A stretch of DNA of 43,193 nucleotides from an uncultured Bacteroides sp. GTDB lineage: Bacteria > Bacteroidota > Bacteroidia > Bacteroidales > Bacteroidaceae. Below, piece by piece: positions 8,799 through 18,329 of the stretch. The notes beneath the pieces were generated by a model. That model had not been told where the DNA came from. It saw only the letters and a list, made by a program, of their open reading frames with translations, and did not search any database. The stretch spans positions 1 to 43,193 of the forward strand of contig URDR01000016.1 of the NCBI GenBank assembly GCA_900546645.1. Direction: 5' to 3'. Positions within the stretch are counted from its first letter, which is position 1; every line of letters starts with the position of its first letter. Both the position numbers and the translations under genes were made by a program.

Positions 8799-11700
8799 TT
8801 ATAAGTTAACAATCAAGCCTAAAGAAAGCACCTTGTTCATCGGATAGTTCTTACCGCCTTCGCTTGTATAAGTATTTTTGGTAAAGATAGCTTCCGGGTC
8901 AAACATTCCTTTCAGTTTTGTGAAAGTCAACAAGTTTTCTCCTGAGAAGAATACCTGTACCTTTTGCAGGTGCGCTTTTTTCACCCATGCGTCGGGCAAA
9001 GTGTAGCTTACGGTCAGGTTTTTCAACCGGCAATAAGCTGCGTTCTGCAAATAACGGTCGGTAGGCTGGATGTTCTTGTTCTGGAAAGCTCCTACTCCAC
9101 CTGCCGTATTAATATAAGGTTTCGGATAATAGGCCCCCGGATTGTCCTCACGCCAATAATCCATATGTTCTTCAAACACGGTTACCTGTGCAAACGGACC
9201 GAATCCCCAAAAGTAAGCTCCGCCCGGCATCCAATCGCGTTTGCCCACGCCTTGAAACATCATGCTCAGGCTTAATCCCTTCCAGCTTATAAATCCATTA
9301 ATGGTATATTGGTAACGTGGCGTATGGTCACCGATAATGGTCATATCACCCATATCGCTCAAGGTATTGTTTCCACGGTCAATCACCTTTTTACCGTTTG
9401 CCCCTACCTTGCCGTCCAAATCAACATATTTCACATCACCCGGCTCCCAAAGTTTTCCGCTGAAATAAGTCAGGTCATACTCCTTATTATATGCATCAGC
9501 CTCTTCCTTTGTCTGGATAAGTCCGTCTGTACGGTAGCCCCAATATTCCCCGTACTTTCTTCCGGTGTACCAAGAACCTGCCGGATCTGACCCGGTCGAG
9601 TTTGAATATTCGGTAATTTCCGTCACGGCATCCGAGATAGAACCACCGATGCTATAGTCAATGTCTCTTCCGATTTTGCCACGCCAGTTCAAAGAAAGTT
9701 CCCATCCTCTGTCTCGCAGACGCGCATTATTTTCTTGCGGTGCACCGGCACCGAACATATCCGGGAAGTCTTTTCCCGGTCCCAACATGTCTTTTGTATC
9801 ACGCTGGAACACATCAAACGTACCGGTCAACGCGTTTCCGAAGAAACCGAAGTCCAGACCAATGTTCTTGCTTTCCACCTTTTCCCAGGTAGTAGCAGGA
9901 TTTACCACACCCGGTGGATTGGTATACATGTGACGTCCGTCGCTGAATATATAGCTACCCAGCCCTCCGTTAAGAGACATGCTTGATGCAAATGTATAAA
10001 GAGCTGCATTGGTCTGATTACCCAACAATCCGTACGAACCTCTCAGCTTAAGGTTAGACAAGAAGCTTGCAGTATTTTCCATGAACTTCTCACGGTGTAT
10101 GTTCCAACCTACCGATACCGAAGGGAAGAAACCCCAGCGATTGTCTTTGGCAAAACGTGAAGAACCGTCGTAACGTCCGTTCACTTCCAGAAGATACTTT
10201 CCGTCGAAGTCGTAATTGATACGGCCAAAGAAGCCTCGTGTCGCCCATCCGTTACGTGTGTCGGCTATTACCTTATCGCCCGTACCCATACCCAAGTTCG
10301 GGTTGGAAGTGGAATACAGTCCTGTAATGGAGTTCTTCAGCCAACTGTAGTCATTGTTTTCTTCCTGATAACCAGCCATAACCGTAAAGTTATGTTTGTC
10401 TGCAATCGAGAACAGGTAGTTGGTATAAAGGTTAATGCTTTGGTATCTCGTATTGGCATACGCACGGGTAAACTGTCCATCTTGAGAAACGCCAAGTTCC
10501 GAACGGGCAACCTTGGTCAATGTCACTCCGTCTTGCTCATAAATATAGGGAGCCACGTTCAGTGCCTCGTATTCCATATTCAACTGCTTGTAAGTATAGT
10601 CAAAGAAAATGAACCAGTTCTTTACAGGCTGGAGTTCCAAACCTGCCGTTATGTTGAAACGGTCGCGCTGCGTATCAGTATAGGTACCGCTCTGCAAGTA
10701 AGGTATCATAGACAATTCGGTGAAATGTCCGTTAGGATCGACAGGAGACACCGTAGGACGGAAACGTGCCAAACTATGATAGAAGCCTTCACTCAAACCA
10801 CCGTCAAGGCCATTGCCCTGATTAAACGGAGTCTTGTTGTCAGAGTGCATGTATTTGGCATTAAACTTCACCTTCATCCACTTGGTAAGTTCCGATGAAA
10901 TGTTAGCATTCAGCGTATAACGGGTGTAGTCCATGTCGGCATACCGCAAGATGCCATCTTCGTTGTAATATCCTGCAGACACATAATATTGTGCTTTCTT
11001 GCTACCACCGCTGAAGCTGAGATTGTGGTTCTGCTTGAAGCTGAAGTTCTTGTAGTGCAGGTCGAAATAGTCGGTATTTCCAAGTCCCTTTTCCGAATTT
11101 TCAAAAGCAGCATTCAACGATTGCCCCGGCTGCAGGTCTCCCCACGGGTCAATGCTTGACGGGTTACGCACATATTGTTCCAGCTGGGCAATCTTTTCCG
11201 GAGAATAAGCTCTACCCGGAGCACCGGCATTGTTCACACCGTCGTTCCAGAATTTCACGAAGTCAAGAGAGTTCACCATGTCCGGCAAAACGGTAGGTGT
11301 AACCCATCCCATGGTTCCCTGATAGTTGGCACGCATCTTGCCTTCCTTTCCTTTTTTCGTGGTGACCAATATTACACCGTATGCGGCACGCGCACCATAG
11401 ATAGAGCAGGCAGCCGCATCTTTCAGTACCGAGATGTTTTCGATGTCATTTGGGTTTACATCCGCAAGATCCATCTCCACACCATCAACCAGCACGTAAG
11501 GATTGGCGTTCCCTGCCAAGTTTCCCTGCCCACGCAGCGTCAATGTTCCCGAAGCGCCAGGACGACCAGAATTTCCGCTACTTACCATCAAACCGGGAAC
11601 CATACCCTGCAATCCCTGTGTGGCATCCACCACAGGACGAGTTTCAAAGGCATCCCCCTTTACTGATGACACGGCACCCGTAAGGTTGACTTTCTTCTGA

Positions 11701-12080
11701 ACACCATAACCTACCACCACTACTTCATCAAGTACTTCCGTATCGCTCTTGAGTACGATCCGGAGAGTCGTACCATTCCATACAGTTTCCACATTCTTGT
11801 AGCCCACATAAGAAACGACAATCACATCTCCTATCTTCACTCCGGGGATAGAAAAATCACCGTCGAGGCCTGTAATCGTACCGTTTGTAGTACCTTTTAC
11901 ACGCACAGTTGCCCCGATAACTGTTTCTCCGGATTCATCAACGACAACACCTTTACATGAGTTTTCCTGCTGAGATACATACATCCTCACCGCTTCCGAA
12001 TGAGTTTCGGCATGGATGCTTCCTGCTGAGAATCCTGACAATAACAGCATTGCCAAGAACTTTAGCTCTGTTCTTTCCAT
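8799..12080 (-). CDS. susC: SusC/RagA family TonB-dependent outer membrane transporter
   Basis: 1093 residues. A signal peptide (about 1-24) precedes a carboxypeptidase-regulatory-like domain (about 42-112, KGVVVDESGETVIGATV), a TonB-box/SusC motif DEVVVVGYG (about 118-126), the plug (about 130-240; PGLMVSSGNSGRPG, LTLRGQGN) and a 22-strand-type beta-barrel to the end. It imports oligosaccharides across the outer membrane using TonB energy. It is the first gene of the operon with susD and two GH20 genes, so the substrate is probably a GlcNAc/GalNAc-capped glycan. No HTCS, SusR or ECF sigma/anti-sigma pair lies next to it in this window. Confidence 0.95.
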   Translation of the reverse strand: MERTELKFLAMLLLSGFSAGSIHAETHSEAVRMYVSQQENSCKGVVVDESGETVIGATVRVKGTTNGTITGLDGDFSIPGVKIGDVIVVSYVGYKNVETVWNGTTLRIVLKSDTEVLDEVVVVGYGVQKKVNLTGAVSSVKGDAFETRPVVDATQGLQGMVPGLMVSSGNSGRPGASGTLTLRGQGNLAGNANPYVLVDGVEMDLADVNPNDIENISVLKDAAACSIYGARAAYGVILVTTKKGKEGKMRANYQGTMGWVTPTVLPDMVNSLDFVKFWNDGVNNAGAPGRAYSPEKIAQLEQYVRNPSSIDPWGDLQPGQSLNAAFENSEKGLGNTDYFDLHYKNFSFKQNHNLSFSGGSKKAQYYVSAGYYNEDGILRYADMDYTRYTLNANISSELTKWMKVKFNAKYMHSDNKTPFNQGNGLDGGLSEGFYHSLARFRPTVSPVDPNGHFTELSMIPYLQSGTYTDTQRDRFNITAGLELQPVKNWFIFFDYTYKQLNMEYEALNVAPYIYEQDGVTLTKVARSELGVSQDGQFTRAYANTRYQSINLYTNYLFSIADKHNFTVMAGYQEENNDYSWLKNSITGLYSTSNPNLGMGTGDKVIADTRNGWATRGFFGRINYDFDGKYLLEVNGRYDGSSRFAKDNRWGFFPSVSVGWNIHREKFMENTASFLSNLKLRGSYGLLGNQTNAALYTFASSMSLNGGLGSYIFSDGRHMYTNPPGVVNPATTWEKVESKNIGLDFGFFGNALTGTFDVFQRDTKDMLGPGKDFPDMFGAGAPQENNARLRDRGWELSLNWRGKIGRDIDYSIGGSISDAVTEITEYSNSTGSDPAGSWYTGRKYGEYWGYRTDGLIQTKEEADAYNKEYDLTYFSGKLWEPGDVKYVDLDGKVGANGKKVIDRGNNTLSDMGDMTIIGDHTPRYQYTINGFISWKGLSLSMMFQGVGKRDWMPGGAYFWGFGPFAQVTVFEEHMDYWREDNPGAYYPKPYINTAGGVGAFQNKNIQPTDRYLQNAAYCRLKNLTVSYTLPDAWVKKAHLQKVQVFFSGENLLTFTKLKGMFDPEAIFTKNTYTSEGGKNYPMNKVLSLGLIVNL

Positions 12081-12094
12081 AATACAGCTTTAAG

Positions 12095-12108
12095 ATTAAC
12101 TTGTTAAT
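12095..12108. promoter_or_regulatory. Palindrome in the susC leader
   Basis: ATTAACttGTTAAT, two perfect 6-base half-sites, lies 15 bases before the susC start, within the predicted 5' leader. It could be an operator or a small RNA hairpin. It is AT-rich, so chance occurrence is not excluded. Confidence 0.3.
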
Positions 12109-12154
12109 TTAGTATTGGATAATATTATTTTTAATAGAATCCCAATTATTTATT

Positions 12155-12189
12155 GTAAAAGTAACTGAAGTATTATTTAATTACAAAAA
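12155..12189 (-). promoter_or_regulatory. Candidate promoter of the susC operon
   Basis: On the minus strand, TTTTTG (12184-12189) is followed after 20 bases by TACTTTTA (12156-12163), one base from the TAnnTTTG consensus. This would give a leader of about 70 bases before susC. The DNA around it is AT-rich, so the match is moderate. The rest of the 250-base gap (12081-12330) shows no other recognisable element. Confidence 0.4.
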
Positions 12190-12330
12190 CAAATAGTTAA
12201 CAATTCTTAAACACAATATCATGTTTACACCAATATCCTCAATAACACACAAGTATATTATTATCTGAACGAAAAGAAAGCTCTAAAAAAACGACAAGGC
12301 GTTTCCAGCTGAAGAAACCGGGTCGGAGTA

Positions 12331-14334
12331 TTACTTCTTCGCCGTAAAACGCTTAATGACATTATAGGCTGAAAAGATTCCCAGTTCACCTGCCTTGCTC
12401 AAATCACTGATTCCTTCCCGGTTATTTCCCAGAAAGATGTTGGTCAAGCCCCGGTTGTAATAGGCATCGGCAAAACGCGGGTCTAATTCAATAGCCTTAT
12501 TATAGTCAGCCAGTGCACCGCGGTAATCTTTCAGCACAGCCAGAATATTTCCCCGGTTGTAATAGGCATATACAAACTCCGGATTCAGCCGGATTACTTC
12601 ATCCAAGTCTTCACGCACCCGCGTATAATCATATGAATGTACTTGCGGCGTCTTATCAACTACCACTTCCACATCATACTCCCTATCTCGCTTACGGAAT
12701 TCCAACTGTTTGTAATGGATTACCGCCCGTGTGAAATAGGCAGGGAAAAAGGTAGAATCACGGGCGATGACCTCATCCAAGTCGGAAAGTGCATTATCAA
12801 AGTCCTGCACCAGATAAAAATCAAGAGCTCTGGCATAATAATGATATACATTATCCGGTTCGCTCAGGATAACCGCTGTCTCATTATCAATCGACTCAAA
12901 ATGCTGTTTCACCTGCTTTTCCGTTAACGGAGTTTCGTTATTAGTCAGCAACAAACGGCAGGGCAACACATGACGGCTGTTCAAATCGTCAATCGATTTG
13001 GAGTAGTTCACCTGACGTTTCACCTCCTCCTCACGTTCGTAATAGGTAAGAACAAACATCGGCTGTGGCAAAATGGTCACATTCCGATCTTGCACCCTTC
13101 CACGATAGTCGGCTTTATAATGACTGCCGTCTTCTGTTTCATCAGCCACCACGATCTTACGATAATTATCCACATTCTTGTCCGACTCTTTTCGCGTCTT
13201 GTCATTCGAAGCAGTCGTTTGGCTCTTGCTTTTTCCGTTTTGTGCATCCAGCTGAGCCTGCAGCACTTTAAATCCATCGGCATCCGCTCCTTTCAAATCG
13301 CCCACCTTGCGGCGTGCCTGCGCACGATACTGATAACCGGCAAGAAAGTTGGGATATTCATCGATAACCCTTGAGTAATCAGCGATAGCCCCCGAAAAAT
13401 CTCCCGTCCGGTCACGCAGCAATCCCCGGTTAAACACTGCCATCAGATTATCGGGTTCAGCCTGAATGACAAAGTTGAAGTCTTCAATCGCCCGGTTGTC
13501 GTCGCCCACCTGCGCACGGAGCAACCCCCGGTTATAATGACCTATCAGATTTTCCTTGTCAATATCAAGAGCCACATCATAATCCGCCATTGCTCCGCGG
13601 AAGTTATTCTGGTGATAGCGCGCCAAAGCCCGGTTGATATAAGCCGACGTGTTGCGGACAGAAAGCCGGATAGACTCCGTCAGATCTTGCTCGGCGTCCG
13701 GATATTTTCCGCGCTGCAGAAACAGCATGGCGCGTGAAGCCCATGTATCCGGATTATAGCGGTCTATTTCAATCGCTTTATCAGCGTCGGTTATTGCCTG
13801 AATCGTATCTTTCTGCTTCATTGAAACTTCCGTACGCATGAGGTAAGCATCCGTATAGCGCGGAGCAATGCGTATCAACGTATCCAGTCCGGCATGTGCT
13901 GCCTGATAATCTTTCCGGTTAATCTGACATAAAGCCAAGTTATGCCATAAACTGATGTTTTCCGGATCCATATTCAATGCCTTCTGGTAATCTTGAACAG
14001 CTCCTTCATAGTTCTTCTGACGGATGCGTGAAATACCCCTCACCTGATAGGCATTCACCACAAAAGGATTCCGCTGAAGGGCCTCCGTACAATCGGCCTC
14101 GGCACCTTGAAAATCATCCAGATTCATTTTAGCCAGCCCCCGGTAAAAATAAGGCTCAGCCAAATAAGGCTTTGCATTGATTATCTGATTAAAATACTGG
14201 ATAGACAGCACATAATCCTCAAAGTATAAAGCATTCTTTGCTATCGCCATTACCCGGTCGGTATTGATTTGCGACAGGGCGATAGCGGGAAGCAAGCAGC
14301 CCGCAACTAAGAGGCGTAAGATTCGGGCTATCAT
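12331..14334 (-). CDS. Tetratricopeptide repeat protein, probably exported
   Basis: 667 residues with a hydrophobic N terminus (about 1-21, LRLLVAGCLLPAIALSQ) resembling a signal peptide. Most of the chain is TPR units of 34 residues with the usual A-Y-x-N-R-G, G-A-x-x-D-Y and A-I-E-L-D-P positions: roughly ten repeats in residues 25-370, a low-complexity spacer (about 370-400), a non-repeat region with DRNVTILPQPMFVLTYYERE, and further repeats from about 495. It is likely a periplasmic or surface scaffold; no enzyme domain is seen. Its ATG overlaps the def stop codon by 4 bases (ATGA), implying translational coupling. Confidence 0.85.
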   Translation of the reverse strand: MIARILRLLVAGCLLPAIALSQINTDRVMAIAKNALYFEDYVLSIQYFNQIINAKPYLAEPYFYRGLAKMNLDDFQGAEADCTEALQRNPFVVNAYQVRGISRIRQKNYEGAVQDYQKALNMDPENISLWHNLALCQINRKDYQAAHAGLDTLIRIAPRYTDAYLMRTEVSMKQKDTIQAITDADKAIEIDRYNPDTWASRAMLFLQRGKYPDAEQDLTESIRLSVRNTSAYINRALARYHQNNFRGAMADYDVALDIDKENLIGHYNRGLLRAQVGDDNRAIEDFNFVIQAEPDNLMAVFNRGLLRDRTGDFSGAIADYSRVIDEYPNFLAGYQYRAQARRKVGDLKGADADGFKVLQAQLDAQNGKSKSQTTASNDKTRKESDKNVDNYRKIVVADETEDGSHYKADYRGRVQDRNVTILPQPMFVLTYYEREEEVKRQVNYSKSIDDLNSRHVLPCRLLLTNNETPLTEKQVKQHFESIDNETAVILSEPDNVYHYYARALDFYLVQDFDNALSDLDEVIARDSTFFPAYFTRAVIHYKQLEFRKRDREYDVEVVVDKTPQVHSYDYTRVREDLDEVIRLNPEFVYAYYNRGNILAVLKDYRGALADYNKAIELDPRFADAYYNRGLTNIFLGNNREGISDLSKAGELGIFSAYNVIKRFTAKK

Positions 14335-14885
14335 TTTAGTGTCTTCACCTTATAAGAACAACGTGCCTTTCCTTTCACCATATTGTTGAGTTTACCACGA
14401 ATCATCTGCTTGCGTAAAGCCGACAAATGATCGATAAACATCGTTCCTTCCAGATGGTCAAACTCATGCTGCATGACACGTGCCAAGTAGCCCTCTACCC
14501 ATTCATCGTGCGGATTCATTTCTTCATCAAGATAGGTTACATGAATCTTGGTAGGACGCTTCACGCTTTCATGCACTCCCGGCAGACTCAAACATCCTTC
14601 CTCCATTGAGGTCATTTCTTCACCGGTTTCCAGAATATGCGGATTGATGTAGGTGCGTCTGAATCCTTTGAACTCAGGCATATCGTCCGACAAAACATCC
14701 AAGTCGACCACAACCACCCGGATAGGCAATCCTATCTGTGGAGCCGCCAGCCCTATACCGTCGGCGCGTTCCATGGTTTCAAACATATTGACAATTAATT
14801 CTTTCAGATTCGGATAATCCGGTGTAATATCTTCGGCTTCCTGACGCAATACAGGCTGACCGTATACGTAAATAGGTAAAATCAT
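14331..14885 (-). CDS. def: Peptide deformylase
   Basis: Removes the formyl group from the N-terminal methionine of nascent proteins. At 184 residues it has all three family motifs: GIGLAAPQIG (43-52), EEGCLSLPG (96-104) with the metal ligand Cys98, and QHEFDHLEG (139-147) with His140, Glu141 and His144. It lies 17 bases downstream of ruvX and overlaps the TPR gene by 4 bases, so the three form one minus-strand unit. Confidence 0.97.
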   Translation of the reverse strand: MILPIYVYGQPVLRQEAEDITPDYPNLKELIVNMFETMERADGIGLAAPQIGLPIRVVVVDLDVLSDDMPEFKGFRRTYINPHILETGEEMTSMEEGCLSLPGVHESVKRPTKIHVTYLDEEMNPHDEWVEGYLARVMQHEFDHLEGTMFIDHLSALRKQMIRGKLNNMVKGKARCSYKVKTLK

Positions 14886-14902
14886 TTCTTCAAGTTTGTA
14901 TG

Positions 14903-15325
14903 TTAAAAATTCATTCGTTTCGTTTCCATGTACGATTGCAGAATAATCGTAGCACTGATTTCATCGACCAATGCTTTGTTTTGCCGCGCTTTTTTCTTCA
15001 GCCCCCCATCGAGCATAGCCTGATGAGCCAGCACAGAGGTAAACCGCTCGTCTACCAGTTCTATCGGAATGGCAGGCAGTTTTTTCTTCAACAGATTGAT
15101 AAAAGGAATGATGCGCTTCATGTTTTCAGAGTCTTCATTATTCATCTGTTTAGGGTGTCCCACAATGATGCGTTCCACCTTTTCCTGTGCCACATATTTC
15201 AGAATAAAGTCCATCAACTCCGTCGTTGCCACCGTGGTCAGACCGCTTGCTATAATCTGCATCGGGTCTGTCACTGCAAGTCCCGTACGCTTTTTCCCGT
15301 AATCTATTGCTAATATTCTACTCAT
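14903..15325 (-). CDS. ruvX: Putative Holliday junction resolvase / pre-16S rRNA nuclease YqgF
   Basis: 140 residues with an RNase H-like fold. The N terminus MSRILAIDYGKKRTGLAVTD has the first catalytic Asp (Asp8), followed by VERIIVGHPKQMN and VDERFTSVLA, with the family's conserved acidic residues. Family members process the 5' end of 16S rRNA and have been proposed to act on Holliday junctions. The ATG is chosen from the conserved start. It leads the ruvX-def-TPR unit. Confidence 0.93.
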   Translation of the reverse strand: MSRILAIDYGKKRTGLAVTDPMQIIASGLTTVATTELMDFILKYVAQEKVERIIVGHPKQMNNEDSENMKRIIPFINLLKKKLPAIPIELVDERFTSVLAHQAMLDGGLKKKARQNKALVDEISATIILQSYMETKRMNF

Positions 15326-15333
15326 ACTATCGG

Positions 15334-15341
15334 CAAAAATA
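15334..15341 (-). promoter_or_regulatory. Candidate -7 element for ruvX
   Basis: TATTTTTG on the minus strand fits TAnnTTTG and lies 8 bases before the ruvX start. An overlapping alternative, TAAATTTG, lies just upstream. Neither has a clear TTG at the -33 position, and the leader would be very short, so this is weak. Confidence 0.3.
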
Positions 15342-15360
15342 CAAATTTATTCGGTTGTTA

Positions 15361-15480
15361 GTTCTACGTTTTTGAGTTTTTAAGTTTTTGAGTTTGCAAG
15401 TTTGCAAGTTTTTGAGTTTGCAAGTTTTTGAGTTTACAAGTTCTTATGTCCTTTTGTTCTTATGTCTAAAAAACTTTATG
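15361..15480. repeat. Degenerate AAGTTTTTGAGTT repeat tract
   Basis: About 120 bases made of imperfect units such as AAGTTTTTGAGTT, GCAAGTTTTTGAG and TTCTTATGTCC. The tract lies between the end of the MATE gene and the start of ruvX. The same words recur in many gene gaps in this window, usually just before start codons. No coding potential. Confidence 0.75.
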
Positions 15481-15523
15481 TTCTTATGTCCCCCAAAAAC
15501 ACATCACGCATAAAGCCATCCAT

Positions 15524-16891
15524 TCAAGCAGCGGAAGCCTTCCGCTCTTTCTTTACAATCACCAGCAAACGCCGATACACATAGCGGAAAGCGGGTATCA
15601 GAAATGCCACAGCAAATACCCAAGCCAGCGGGTCGCCGAAGCACACTGCCCAAAATCCCCATAACGGAACCGCAATGACACTGACCAGTATACGCGCTAT
15701 CATTTCAGCTACGCCCGAAAACATGGCAAACTGGGTATAACCCGCCCCTTGAATGGAATAGCGCAGGATACAGAGTATGCCCAAAAACGGAAAAAAGGTG
15801 GCAGATATATGCAGGAACAATGCAGAGTCGGCTATAATCTCCTGCTCGGAAGCATCAACAAAAAGCAACGTAAACTCCTCGGAGCAAGTCCATAAAATCA
15901 GGTTTACCATAATAACATACACACTCATCAGCCCTACTGCCGCCTTGACTCCCTGCCAGATACGCTCCGGCTTTCCGGCTCCATAATTCTGTCCGCAGAA
16001 AGTTGCCATCGCCATACCCAAACTCTCCAGCATACACAAAAAGAACATCTTAATGCGCATGGCTGCAGTAAAGGCTGCCACACAAGCCGTTCCCAAAGCG
16101 TTGTTTGCACTTTGCAACATAATGCTGCCAATGGCGGTGATAGAAAACTGCAGTCCCATGGGGGCTCCTATGAGTAAAAGCTGTTTGGCCAAGTCCCAGC
16201 GAAAACGGCGTTCGGAAGGAGTCGTCTGCAATATTTCAAACTTGCGGTTCATATAAAAATAGCACAACACAGCCGAAACACCTTGCGAGAAGACAGTTGC
16301 CACGGCAGCACCGCATACTCCCCAGCCGAACACCAAGATACAAATCAAATCAAGCAGAATATTTAAAACAGTGGAAAATAACAGAAACCAGAAAGGAGTC
16401 TTGCTGTCGCCCAGCGCTCGAATGATGCTTGAGAGCAAATTATAGTAAAACGTACAGGGTACTCCAAGGAAGGTAACCAGCAGATAGATATAGGCATCTG
16501 AGAAAATAGCCTCAGGGGTTTGCATCAGATGCAGAATATAAGCACACATCAAGCTGGTGACAAGGGCGATTATGACCGACATTCCACCAGACAGTTTCAA
16601 GCTTACTGCCACAAACTTACGCATCGTCGCATAGTCTTTCGCTCCAAACTTCTGGGCTATCGGAATACCGAATCCGCCACAACATCCGTTACAGAAGCCC
16701 AGAATAAGGAATACGACTGAAGTGCTTGCCCCTACGGCTGCCAAAGCGTTAATTCCCAAGAAATGACCTACAATAGCCGAATCGACTAAGTAATAGGTCT
16801 GTTGCAACAAATTGCCTAACAGCAGAGGTACTGTAAATTGAAAAATAAGCGGCAAACAGTCGCCTGTCGTCATATCTTTTGATTGTGCCAT
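15524..16891 (-). CDS. MATE family multidrug/cation efflux transporter
   Basis: 455 residues with about 12 predicted membrane segments in two homologous halves. The N terminus has the MATE pattern QFTVPLLLGNLLQQTYYLVDSAIVGHFLG, written here only as the span from about residue 17 to 45. These transporters export drugs or metabolites in exchange for Na+ or H+ across the inner membrane. Length is normal. The gene stands alone between repeat-filled gaps, so its substrate cannot be inferred from context. Confidence 0.9.
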   Translation of the reverse strand: MAQSKDMTTGDCLPLIFQFTVPLLLGNLLQQTYYLVDSAIVGHFLGINALAAVGASTSVVFLILGFCNGCCGGFGIPIAQKFGAKDYATMRKFVAVSLKLSGGMSVIIALVTSLMCAYILHLMQTPEAIFSDAYIYLLVTFLGVPCTFYYNLLSSIIRALGDSKTPFWFLLFSTVLNILLDLICILVFGWGVCGAAVATVFSQGVSAVLCYFYMNRKFEILQTTPSERRFRWDLAKQLLLIGAPMGLQFSITAIGSIMLQSANNALGTACVAAFTAAMRIKMFFLCMLESLGMAMATFCGQNYGAGKPERIWQGVKAAVGLMSVYVIMVNLILWTCSEEFTLLFVDASEQEIIADSALFLHISATFFPFLGILCILRYSIQGAGYTQFAMFSGVAEMIARILVSVIAVPLWGFWAVCFGDPLAWVFAVAFLIPAFRYVYRRLLVIVKKERKASAA

Positions 16892-16892
16892 T

Positions 16893-16955
16893 GGTTTGAG
16901 TTTTTGAGTTTGTTAGTTTTTGAGTTTGTAAGTTATTGAGTTTTTGAGTTTTTTT
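16893..16955. repeat. AAGTTTTTGAGTT repeat tract before the MATE gene
   Basis: Repeats of GAGTTTTTGAGTTTGTTAG type lie directly upstream of the MATE start codon; read on the coding strand they are A-rich (CTCAAAAAC units). They are followed (16958-16983) by a GTTGACGAGGTGAC word and a small CGAGG/CCTCG hairpin, then CATTTATCATT repeats to 17060. No promoter stands out. Confidence 0.7.
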
Positions 16956-17063
16956 AGTTGACGAGGTGACTTGTTGCCTCGAAAGCGAGCCTGCGAAACT
17001 TAAGTAGAATATAAGCCCCTAAGTCTATTTTCATTTATCATTCTTCATTTATCATTTTCCATT

Positions 17064-18329
17064 TCAAAGCGTATGTCCTTTTTTACGCAGATACAAGGCA
17101 TGTTTGGGGCTTCCTATAACCTGAGAAGTATAAATTCCTGTATGCCCGGAAAACAAATAGGCTATAACGCAGGCTATCCCCAAAAACATTCCCGCCTCAA
17201 TGCCAAACAGTTCCAACCCCATCAAAGCGCATGCTATCGGAGTATTGGTTGCCCCGGCAAAAACTGCTACAAATCCCATACCAGCCAACAAGGATATGGG
17301 CAGAGGGATGATGGCAGACAAAGCACTTCCCAATGTAGCTCCCACAAAAAACAGCGGAGTTACTTCACCTCCCTTGAATCCCACACCGATTGTAAATGTA
17401 GTTAAAAGAAGTTTGATGAAAAAATCATAGGCAGCCTGTTGCTCTGTAAATGAAGTCACAATCGTAGGAACTCCCAAACCAATATACTTAGTAGTTCCCA
17501 ACATCCATACAGCCAAGGCAATCATGACCCCTCCACACAAGGGACGCAAAGGAGGATAGGCGACATAACGTTTTGCTAATTTTCCCCAAAACACAATCGA
17601 ACGGGAGAACAGCATCGCTACCACTCCGAAGCAGATTGCGGCAAGAATGGCCCAAAGAACCGTAACAACTGTCAAGGACGGTATTTCCGGAACGGGATAA
17701 TGCGTATGAGCAATTCCCCATGCTTCACAAGTGAGATGAGCAAAAACCGCAGAAAGAAAAGAAGGAAGGAGGGCTTCATAACGCATACGTCCGATGACAA
17801 TGACCTCCAAACCGAAAACAGCACCGGCAAGCGGCGTTCCAAAGACGGAAGCAAATCCCGCACTGATGCCTATCACCACCATCATCTTACGGTTATAACG
17901 ATTCATCTGAAGTACGCGCGAAAACTGATCGGCTATGGCACCACCCATTTGCACTCCGGTTCCTTCTCTACCGGCAGAGCCGCCAAACAAGTGAGTCAGC
18001 ACCGTTCCTATGTAAACAAGGGGAGCCATCCTAAAAGGAATAATATCACGGGGAGAACGGATTTCTTCTATCAGGAAGTTATTTCCCTTTGCCGAAGTCC
18101 CAGCCCAATGATGATACATCAGTCCAATAAGCAAACCGGCTATCGGCAAGAGAGCAATAATCCAAAGGTGGTGTTCGCGATAGTCTGTTGCCCAATTAAG
18201 AGAAACTAGCAAGAGTGCTGAAGCTGAACCGATCAGACTGCCTGACAGGAGGGATAAAATAAACCATTTTACAAGGAAAAATAACATAGGAAGCTGTTCG
18301 AACAGTTTGTATTGCTTCTTGAAAAACAT
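17064..18329 (-). CDS. CLC-type transporter, probably a fluoride/proton antiporter (CLC-F)
   Basis: 421 residues with the CLC membrane fold and no CBS domains. Three positions point to the fluoride-selective clade. The first selectivity loop reads GNNFLI (82-87) rather than GSGIP. The gating glutamate lies in GREGT (120-124, Glu122) rather than GREGP. The second half carries GGEVTP (320-325), with the central Glu322 and Thr324 known from CLC-F proteins. Tyr400 would match the pore tyrosine. CLC-F proteins expel cytoplasmic fluoride by H+ exchange. I see no fluoride riboswitch upstream. The alternative is an ordinary chloride CLC, which the loops argue against. Confidence 0.8.
   Translation of the reverse strand: MFFKKQYKLFEQLPMLFFLVKWFILSLLSGSLIGSASALLLVSLNWATDYREHHLWIIALLPIAGLLIGLMYHHWAGTSAKGNNFLIEEIRSPRDIIPFRMAPLVYIGTVLTHLFGGSAGREGTGVQMGGAIADQFSRVLQMNRYNRKMMVVIGISAGFASVFGTPLAGAVFGLEVIVIGRMRYEALLPSFLSAVFAHLTCEAWGIAHTHYPVPEIPSLTVVTVLWAILAAICFGVVAMLFSRSIVFWGKLAKRYVAYPPLRPLCGGVMIALAVWMLGTTKYIGLGVPTIVTSFTEQQAAYDFFIKLLLTTFTIGVGFKGGEVTPLFFVGATLGSALSAIIPLPISLLAGMGFVAVFAGATNTPIACALMGLELFGIEAGMFLGIACVIAYLFSGHTGIYTSQVIGSPKHALYLRKKGHTL

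Noticed and set aside
15361..15480. CRISPR or VNTR coding tract in the AAGTTTTTGAGTT repeats
   Set aside because: Units are degenerate, have no constant spacing and lie outside any reading frame.
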